A stretch of 60,426 nucleotides of DNA from Kocuria sp. (GTDB lineage Bacteria; Actinomycetota; Actinomycetes; Actinomycetales; Micrococcaceae): contig NZ_JAUNPE010000002.1 of the NCBI RefSeq assembly GCF_030536815.1, forward strand, positions 1-60,426, given 5' to 3'. The first letter of the stretch is position 1; each line of letters opens with the position of its first letter. Both the position numbers and the translations under genes were made by a program. The notes below the pieces were generated by a model. The model was not told where the DNA came from. It saw only the letters and a list, made by a program, of their open reading frames with translations, and searched no databases. Shown one piece after another: positions 55,015-60,426 of the stretch.

Positions 55015-56004
55015 CTACGCCAGGATGGCAAAAAGCTCGAAAAGCACGTATCCGGTGATTACCGCAAAGAGAATGGAATCGATCCGGTCCATGACGCCGC
55101 CGTGTCCGGGGAGCAAGGTGCCCATGTCCTTGATGCCCAGTTCGCGCTTGATCATCGACTCGGAAAAATCACCCAGCGTGGAGACGGCCACGATGGCCAT
55201 GGCCAGGATCGCGCCCTGCCACCACGTGTCCCCCAGCAGGAACACGGAGCACAGAATGCCCACGATCACCGCGCCGCCCAGGGAACCCGCGAAACCCTCC
55301 CAGGACTTCTTGGGAGAGATCCTGGGTGCCATGGGATGTTTACCCCACACCACGCCCACCGCGTACCCGAAGGTGTCGGAGCTGACGGCCAGCAGCACGA
55401 CGGTCAGGATTTTGAGGGGCCCGTCCTCCGAGTGGTACAGCAACAGGGCCGCGCTCAGCAGGAACGACGCCCAGACCAAGGCGAAGACCGACCCCATGAT
55501 GGAGAGCACCATGCCCTCCTTGGGTCCGAAGGCCCGCCACACCACCACGAGGGTCACGGACAGCACCACGGCGAAGGACAGATACTGTGCTCCGCCTTGA
55601 TAGGCCGCCAGCGGCATGAGCAGAGCGGCGATCACGGCAGGAATCCGGGGAATCCCGATCCCTCGGTAACTCAGCGATCGCGCGATTTCCCACACGCCGA
55701 TTCCCGCGGCCGTGCCCGCCAGCAATGCGAGCACGAGGGGAAAGAGGAACAACCCCACCAGCAGCGTGACAATCAATACCACCGCAACGGCAATGGCCGC
55801 CGGAAGGTTGCGTCCGGCCTTGGACGGCGCACGATGTTCCTCGCTACGAGTCCACGGCCGCTTAATGACTTCCCTCAGGTTGCCCGTGTTGAGCAATTCG
55901 ACCCGGGACTGTTTTGCCACCGGCTCACGCCGTCCATCCGCCTGTCCTTGGGAGGAGGCGGAGGAACGGTTGTCAGATCCCTTGGGAGCGTGCGCTGCTG
56001 CCAT
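55015..56004 (-). CDS. cdsA: Phosphatidate cytidylyltransferase
   Basis: 329 residues. About eight membrane helices after a 75-residue basic, disordered N-terminus. The CdsA signature is KRELGIKDMGTLLPGHGGVMDR (named in part) with KD, HGG and DRID. Makes CDP-diacylglycerol, the substrate of PgsA in this window. ATG overlaps the frr stop by one base (TGATG). Confidence 0.93.
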   Translation of the reverse strand: MAAAHAPKGSDNRSSASSQGQADGRREPVAKQSRVELLNTGNLREVIKRPWTRSEEHRAPSKAGRNLPAAIAVAVVLIVTLLVGLFLFPLVLALLAGTAAGIGVWEIARSLSYRGIGIPRIPAVIAALLMPLAAYQGGAQYLSFAVVLSVTLVVVWRAFGPKEGMVLSIMGSVFALVWASFLLSAALLLYHSEDGPLKILTVVLLAVSSDTFGYAVGVVWGKHPMAPRISPKKSWEGFAGSLGGAVIVGILCSVFLLGDTWWQGAILAMAIVAVSTLGDFSESMIKRELGIKDMGTLLPGHGGVMDRIDSILFAVITGYVLFELFAILA

Positions 56005-56561
56005 CAGACACCGAGCAGTTCGGATTCCTTGTTCTTGAACAATTCATCGATCTGGTCAATGTGCTTCTTGGTGGCGGCGTCGAGGTCCTTCTCACCGCGC
56101 TTGCCCTCGTCCTCGCCCACGTCGCCGTCCTTGATGGCCTTTTCCATGGCTTCCTTGGCGCTGCGGCGGATGTTACGCACCGACACGCGGCCCTCTTCGG
56201 CCTTGGTGGACACGATCTTCACGTACTCCTTGCGGCGCTCCTCGGTGAGCTCCGGCATGACCACGCGAATCACGTTGCCGTCGTTGGCGGGGTTGGCGCC
56301 GATGTCCGAGTCGCGCAGCGCCTTCTCGATGTCGTTGAGGGCGGAGCGGTCGTACGGGGTGATCAAGAGCGTGCGCGCCTCGGGCGTCTGAAAGGACGCC
56401 AACTGCTGCAGCGGTGTGGGCGTGCCGTAGTACTCGACCGTCAGGCTGGAGAACATGGCCGGGTTGGCACGGCCCGTGCGAACCGTGGAGAAGTCGGTCT
56501 TGGCCGCATCCACCGCTTTGGCCATCCGGGAAGTGGCATCGGAAAGGATGTCAGAAATCAC
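56004..56561 (-). CDS. frr: Ribosome recycling factor
   Basis: 185 residues, the standard length. [24 protein letters not shown] (named in part), [18 protein letters not shown] and the conserved [10 protein letters not shown] helices are visible. With EF-G it splits post-termination ribosomes. GTG start at 56561 with AAGGAG before it. Confidence 0.97.
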   Translation of the reverse strand: MISDILSDATSRMAKAVDAAKTDFSTVRTGRANPAMFSSLTVEYYGTPTPLQQLASFQTPEARTLLITPYDRSALNDIEKALRDSDIGANPANDGNVIRVVMPELTEERRKEYVKIVSTKAEEGRVSVRNIRRSAKEAMEKAIKDGDVGEDEGKRGEKDLDAATKKHIDQIDELFKNKESELLGV

Positions 56562-56582
56562 GTGTATCGCTCCTTATGCGTG

Positions 56583-56602
56583 AAAAAGCCAGGGGTGCTG
56601 GC
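56583..56602 (-). terminator. Weak terminator between pyrH and frr
   Basis: On the minus strand GCCAG-CACCC-CTGGC is followed by TTTTT. The stem is only 5 bp, so partial termination at most. Confidence 0.35.
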
Positions 56603-56651
56603 GGACGTGGTACTAACTTCCACTCTAGCCGTGTCCGCAAGAACGCACGAT

Positions 56652-57425
56652 TCACGGGGTGACCAGCGTGCCGATCTGCTCGCCCAACACGGCTCGGGTG
56701 ACATTGCCTTCGCCCTCCATACCGAATACGCGCATGGTCACGTTGTTGTCGCGGCACAGGCTGAAGGCGGTCTGGTCCATCACACGGATGTCACGGGCCA
56801 ATGCCTCGTCGTACGTCAGCGCCGTCAAGCGTTCCGCCGAGGGGTCCTTACGGGGGTCTGCGGTGTAGACGCCGTCCACACCGTTCTTGGCCATCAAGAC
56901 CTCCGTGGCGTGCACCTCCAGGGCGCGCTGGGCGGCCACGGTATCGGTCGAGAAATAGGGCAGACCGGCACCCGCCCCGAAAATGACCACGCGGTCCTTC
57001 TCCATGTGTCGGATCGCCCGGCGGGGGATGTACGTTTCGGCCACCTGTTCCATTTTGATGGCCGACTGCACGCGGGTGTCCACCCCGCACTGCTCCAGGA
57101 AGTCCTGGAGGGCCAGGCAGTTCATCACGGTGCCCAGCATGCCCATGTAGTCCGCGCGGGAGCGGTCCATGCCCGCCTGGGACAGTTCGGCGCCACGGAA
57201 GAAGTTGCCGCCGCCCACCACGATCGACGTTTCCACCTGACCGACGGTCGCGGCGATCTGCTCGGCGACCCGGCGGACCACGGTGGTGTCCAACCCCACC
57301 TGCCCGCCACCGAACACCTCGCCGGAGAGCTTCAACAGCACCCTGCGCCGCTTGGGCTCCACACGGGGATCCCGGCTCAACCGCACAGCCTCGTCGTGGA
57401 GTTCGGATTCGTTGGTGGTGGGCAT
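56652..57425 (-). CDS. pyrH: UMP kinase
   Basis: 257 residues, amino-acid-kinase fold. [12 protein letters not shown] (about 28-39), [11 protein letters not shown], and [16 protein letters not shown] with the substrate-binding region; [19 protein letters not shown] is the family motif after the nucleotide site. Phosphorylates UMP. GGGGAG before ATG. Terminators lie on both sides. Confidence 0.96.
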   Translation of the reverse strand: MPTTNESELHDEAVRLSRDPRVEPKRRRVLLKLSGEVFGGGQVGLDTTVVRRVAEQIAATVGQVETSIVVGGGNFFRGAELSQAGMDRSRADYMGMLGTVMNCLALQDFLEQCGVDTRVQSAIKMEQVAETYIPRRAIRHMEKDRVVIFGAGAGLPYFSTDTVAAQRALEVHATEVLMAKNGVDGVYTADPRKDPSAERLTALTYDEALARDIRVMDQTAFSLCRDNNVTMRVFGMEGEGNVTRAVLGEQIGTLVTP

Positions 57426-57483
57426 GGATTCTCCCCAGGAAGACGACGGTCGAGGTGCGGGCCCACACGTGGCAGACCGCTTT

Positions 57484-57535
57484 ACAGCTTACAGAAACGG
57501 CGGGGTGTCACCGATGACTCAGTGACACCCCGCCG
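57484..57535 (-). terminator. Intrinsic terminator of the rpsB-tsf operon
   Basis: Perfect 14-bp GC-rich stem (57498-57511 with 57522-57535), 10-base loop, then TTTCTGT on the minus strand. It lies 61 bases behind the tsf stop. Confidence 0.85.
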
Positions 57536-57596
57536 AGGTGACCTCGCACGACGCCGCTCGCGAGCGGCGTCGGCGGAGGTTGTCTAACTAACCAGC

Positions 57597-58427
57597 TCAG
57601 GCACCCACGCGGAAACGTGCGAACGCGGTGGCGGTGGCGCCGGCCTCGGACAGCACCTGGCCCACGGACTTCTTGGAATCCTTGGCGAAGTCCTGGTCAA
57701 CCAGAACAACATCCTTGTAGAAGCCCTTGAGACGACCCTGAACAATGTTCGGGATGATCTTGTCCGGCTTGCCCTCGTTGCGTGCGGTCTCTTCGGCCAC
57801 GCGCTTCTCGTTCTCGACGGTCTCTTCCGGGACGTCGGACTCGTTGAGGAAGCTCGGGGACATGGCTGCGGTGTGAACGGCCACGTCGTGAGCGGCCTGC
57901 TCGGCGTCGCTACCGGACACGGCCAGCAGCACGCCGACCTGAGCCGGGAGATCCTTGGAGGTCTTGTGCAGGTACACGGCCACGTGATCGCCTTCAACGC
58001 GAGCCAGACGACGCACAACGACCTTCTCGCCCAGCAGCGCGCCGGTCTCGGTCACGAGCTCGGACACGGGCTTGCCCTCGGAATCAGCGGCGAGCAGACC
58101 TTCCAGATCCGTGGCGTCAGCGGCAACCGCCGCGTCCAGGACCTTGGCGCCGAACTCCACGAACGGGCTGGACTTGGCCACGAAGTCGGTCTCGGAGTTG
58201 AGCTCGACCATGTAGCCCACGTTGCCCTCGACGCGAGCAACAATGATGCCCTCGGCCGTGGAACGGCCCTCGCGCTTGGTGACGCCCTTGAGGCCCTTCA
58301 CGCGGATGATTTCCTGGGCCTTCTGAGCGTCGCCATCGGCTTCGTCCAGGGCCTTCTTGACGTCGAGCATGCCGGCACCGGTGCGCTCGCGCAGTGCCTT
58401 GATGTCAGCAGCGGTGTAGTTCGCCAT
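57597..58427 (-). CDS. tsf: Elongation factor Ts
   Basis: 276 residues. N-terminal UBA-like domain with RTGAGMLDVKKALDEADGD, the core exchanging domain starting EGNVGYMVELNSETDFVAK (named in part), TDFVAK contact motif, and the C-terminal subdomain. It recycles EF-Tu. ATG at 58427 with GAGGAG before it. Confidence 0.97.
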   Translation of the reverse strand: MANYTAADIKALRERTGAGMLDVKKALDEADGDAQKAQEIIRVKGLKGVTKREGRSTAEGIIVARVEGNVGYMVELNSETDFVAKSSPFVEFGAKVLDAAVAADATDLEGLLAADSEGKPVSELVTETGALLGEKVVVRRLARVEGDHVAVYLHKTSKDLPAQVGVLLAVSGSDAEQAAHDVAVHTAAMSPSFLNESDVPEETVENEKRVAEETARNEGKPDKIIPNIVQGRLKGFYKDVVLVDQDFAKDSKKSVGQVLSEAGATATAFARFRVGA

Positions 58428-58452
58428 GTGAACTCCTCTGTTGTCGTTTGGA

Positions 58453-58485
58453 GTTGGCCGGGCGTGGGATACACGCCCGGCCAAC
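58453..58485 (-). other. Perfect 14-bp hairpin between rpsB and tsf
   Basis: 58453-58466 pairs with 58472-58485, 5-base loop GGATA (plus strand). It lies 56 bases after rpsB. No U run follows. A partial attenuator or an RNase-resistant 3' end for rpsB mRNA are possible. Confidence 0.6.
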
Positions 58486-58541
58486 GTCGGTGGCCATGAT
58501 GGGCCACCCGAAAGAATGGAAGGTGAACGAAACTCGCGGCC

Positions 58542-59441
58542 TTACTCGGCTGCGGGGGTCTCTTCCTTCGGAGCCTCCTCGGGGGCAGCCTGGGTCTCGG
58601 CGACGGGTGCGGGCGCCTCGGCCTGCTCGGCGTTGTCCGCGGACTCGGTCTGCTCGGCGCCCTCGGCCTTGCCGGCCTCGTGCTGCTCGAGGAGCTCGCG
58701 CTCCCACTCGGCCATCGGCTCGTCGGTGGTGTTGCCACCGGACTTGCCGTTGTTGCGCTCAATGAGACCCTCGGCCACGGCGTCCGCAATCACGCGGGTC
58801 AGCAGCGAGACGGAACGAATGGCGTCGTCGTTACCGGGGATCGGGAAGGCAACCTCGTCCGGGTCGCAGTTGGTGTCCAGGATCGCGACGATCGGGATAC
58901 CGAGCTTCTGCGCCTCGTCGACGGCAAGGTGTTCCTTCTTGGTGTCAACGATCCACACCAGCGAGGGGGCCTTGGTCAGGTTGCGGATACCACCCAGGGT
59001 GCGCTCCAGCTTTTCCTTCTCGCGGCGCAGCAGCAGCAGTTCCTTCTTGGTGTACTGCGAACCGGCGACGTCGTCGAAGTCGACCTCTTCCAGTTCCTTC
59101 ATGCGATCGATGCGCTTGGAAACGGTGGAGAAGTTGGTGAGCATGCCACCCAACCAGCGGTGGTTCACGTAGGGCATGTTCACGCGGGTGGCCTGCTCGG
59201 CAATTGCTTCCTGAGCCTGCTTCTTGGTACCCACGAACAAGATGGTGCCACCGTGAGCCACTGTGTTCTTGACAGCTTCGTACGCGCGGTCAATGAAGCC
59301 CAGCGACTGCTGCAAGTCAATGATATAGATGCCATTGCGCTCGGTGAAGATGAAACGCTTCATCTTGGGGTTCCAACGGCGGGTCTGGTGGCCGAAGTGA
59401 ACGCCGTTGTCGAGCATCTGGCGCATGGTTACGACGGGCAT
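58542..59441 (-). CDS. rpsB: 30S ribosomal protein S2
   Basis: 299 residues. The S2 motif is [22 protein letters not shown] (named in part), with [17 protein letters not shown] and [12 protein letters not shown]. Residues about 248-299 form a Glu/Ala/Pro-rich acidic tail common in actinobacteria. AGGAG before ATG. First gene of the rpsB-tsf operon. Confidence 0.98.
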   Translation of the reverse strand: MPVVTMRQMLDNGVHFGHQTRRWNPKMKRFIFTERNGIYIIDLQQSLGFIDRAYEAVKNTVAHGGTILFVGTKKQAQEAIAEQATRVNMPYVNHRWLGGMLTNFSTVSKRIDRMKELEEVDFDDVAGSQYTKKELLLLRREKEKLERTLGGIRNLTKAPSLVWIVDTKKEHLAVDEAQKLGIPIVAILDTNCDPDEVAFPIPGNDDAIRSVSLLTRVIADAVAEGLIERNNGKSGGNTTDEPMAEWERELLEQHEAGKAEGAEQTESADNAEQAEAPAPVAETQAAPEEAPKEETPAAE

Positions 59442-59556
59442 GTCGTCTCCTGTTAATTGCTGGCGGCCTTGGGGCGACCGCCATGGGTTTACGGTTATTG
59501 ATCGATCGGGACGATCCCTGGCGCGATTCGTGACCCGGCCCTGCGGACCCGATCAA

Positions 59557-59595
59557 CGCACTCCATCCGCAACGAGTTGCGGACCGAGGAGTGCG
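59557..59595 (-). other. Long hairpin in the presumed rpsB leader
   Basis: Two stacked perfect stems: 59557-59564 with 59588-59595 (8 bp) and 59566-59573 with 59576-59583 (8 bp), with a one-base/four-base internal loop and a GA loop. It lies 116 bases upstream of rpsB. Possible S2-responsive leader or a terminator for a transcript from the right. Confidence 0.5.
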
Positions 59596-59783
59596 CACAC
59601 ACGTCAATGTGTTCCCTCACGCGCGAAGTCAATGTCGGCCCCACGGTCGCACCCGGGTCACGGGCATGATGAATGAGGGCAGTCGACACTGCAAGGATCA
59701 GACTACATCATGCGCGGTGCACCTCGCTCCACATCGGGTGGATCCGCCTGGTTCCGCATCGATTCCCGGGCCAGTCTGGCCTC
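59596..59783. other. Intergenic region upstream of the M23 gene
   Basis: Together with the rpsB leader this makes a 342-base gap (59442-59783). Apart from the hairpin above I see only the inverted repeat GGCCAG-T-CTGGCC (59769-59781), two bases before the M23 start. No gene, tRNA or clear promoter was found. Confidence 0.5.
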
Positions 59784-60356
59784 ATGAAGTCCGACGACGC
59801 CGCCCTCGCACCGTGTCCGCCCGCCAACCGTTCGGCGTTCGGTCACCGCGCCCGAGCGCTCACCATTCTTTCGGCCCTCTGCCTGTTCCTCGGGGGTGTC
59901 TTGGGCGGTGGCGTGCTCGGTCCACAACCGGCGCTGGCCGCCGGCGGGTGGACCTGGCCGGTCACACCCAAACCCGCGGTGACGCGGACATTCCAACCAC
60001 CGGCACAGAAGTGGCTCTCCGGGCACCGCGGCGTGGACCTCGGGGCCGCGCCGGGAACGGAGGTCCGCTCCCCCGCTGCCGGCACGGTGTCGTTCACGGG
60101 AGTGGTGGTGGACCGGCCGGTCATTACCGTGGATCACGGTGCTGGGTTGAAGTCTTCCTTTGAACCCATTGATGCCACGGTGACACGGGGCCAGAGCGTG
60201 GCCCGCGGTCAAGTGATCGGCACCGTTGCCGCGGCCGGGCACTGCCCACCCGCCAACTGCGTGCACTGGGGTGTGCGCAGAGACGGCGACTACGTGAACC
60301 CGCTGCAGTTCGTTCAGGACATGCGCCCTTCGGTGCTGCTGCCGGTGCCGCAGTGA
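59784..60356 (+). CDS. Secreted M23-family peptidase
   Basis: 190 residues. Signal peptide: basic HRARA at 21-25, hydrophobic 26-45, cleavage likely near PALAA (49-53). The LytM domain has GHRGVDLGA (H81, D85 as the first two zinc ligands) and ends in CVHWGVRRDGDYVNPLQ, where His takes the place of the last HxH motif; the inner part is EVRSPAAGTVSFTGVVV and GHC. It probably cuts peptidoglycan cross-links or binds wall; Rv2891 lies beside rpsB in M. tuberculosis in the same way. The start has no ribosome binding site; an inverted repeat lies just before it. Confidence 0.88.
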   Translation: MKSDDAALAPCPPANRSAFGHRARALTILSALCLFLGGVLGGGVLGPQPALAAGGWTWPVTPKPAVTRTFQPPAQKWLSGHRGVDLGAAPGTEVRSPAAGTVSFTGVVVDRPVITVDHGAGLKSSFEPIDATVTRGQSVARGQVIGTVAAAGHCPPANCVHWGVRRDGDYVNPLQFVQDMRPSVLLPVPQ

Positions 60357-60426
60357 GCCTGACGACCCATTCGGTCCCACTCACTCACGTGGCGCCGTGA
60401 CAGTGCGGCGTACGCCGTAGTTCGTG
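60357..60426. other. Window end, no gene assigned
   Basis: Seventy bases behind the M23 stop. Short open frames exist on the minus strand but are cut by the window edge and cannot be assigned. Confidence 0.3.

Noticed and set aside
54805..56391. 528-residue rightward open frame
   Set aside because: Antisense shadow of the DivIVA-repeat gene, cdsA and frr.
59442..59783. Cyclic di-AMP (ydaO) riboswitch before the M23 gene, as for some actinobacterial wall hydrolases
   Set aside because: The conserved ydaO core segments are not present; only a hairpin belonging to the rpsB side and a short inverted repeat were found.
1..60426. Mobile elements, prophage, CRISPR or toxin-antitoxin genes
   Set aside because: Every long stretch is covered by core genes; no transposase, integrase, repeat array or toxin-like pair was recognised.

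Overview
The window is ordinary chromosomal DNA from a high-G+C actinobacterium. The gene neighbourhoods (lexA/LysM/his, recA-recX with DUF3046 and a ClgR-type regulator, ftsK-rnj-dapA-dapB, pnp-rpsO, nusA-ylxR-infB-rbfA-truB, ispG-GNAT, rpsB-tsf-pyrH-frr-cdsA) match the order known in Micrococcales and, more loosely, mycobacteria. A Micrococcaceae member (Kocuria/Rothia-like) is my best guess from synteny, the PriA-type HisA and the SAM-IV-like riboswitch; species cannot be fixed by eye. I see no insertion sequence, prophage, CRISPR array, tRNA or rRNA.

Layout. 0.08-5.3 kb: DUF1844 gene, then a leftward histidine cluster (LysM protein, hisC, hisB, hisH, a 53-residue membrane protein, hisA/priA, SseB). 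5.3-6.4 kb: divergent SOS control region and lexA. 6.4-14.3 kb: dinG, hflX, an RsmC-like methyltransferase, dapF, miaA, miaB. 14.3-21.3 kb: recX, recA with an SOS box, DUF3046, clgR-like regulator, cinA, pgsA, ftsK. 21.3-29.7 kb: rnj, dapA, a TPR-type membrane protein, dapB, M16 peptidase, pnp with a structured leader, rpsO. 29.8-32 kb: rightward luxS-mtnN-aldo/keto reductase operon. 32-44.3 kb: ribF, two small membrane proteins, truB, rbfA, infB, ylxR, nusA, rimP, a rightward membrane-anchored protein, TSUP transporter, proS. 44.3-51.6 kb: lipoprotein, GNAT, ispG, metI-metN-metQ behind a SAM-IV-like riboswitch, dxr. 51.7-60.4 kb: GlsB-like protein, actP, DUF485, DivIVA-repeat protein, cdsA, frr, pyrH, tsf, rpsB, and a rightward M23 peptidase.

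How it fits together. Most genes are core: translation (rpsB, tsf, frr, infB, rbfA, rimP, nusA, rpsO, proS, tRNA modification), SOS repair (lexA, recA, recX, dinG, LysM protein), cell wall and lysine supply (dapA/B/F, ftsK, M23), isoprenoids (dxr, ispG), phospholipids (cdsA, pgsA) and RNA decay (pnp, rnj). A methyl-cycle theme links the luxS-mtnN operon (removal of S-adenosylhomocysteine) with the SAM-sensing leader of the methionine importer.

The most interesting non-coding signals are the SAM-IV-like riboswitch with an expression platform that can mask the metQ ribosome binding site; a multi-hairpin leader between rpsO and pnp that begins with a 36-bp perfect palindrome; strong hairpins in the rpsB leader, the rpsB-tsf gap and the infB-rbfA gap; LexA boxes at lexA/LysM and recA; and several genes whose start codon lies 6-8 nt after a TANNNT-like -10 element with no ribosome binding site, suggesting leaderless transcripts. 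I did not find a clearly new multi-gene system.
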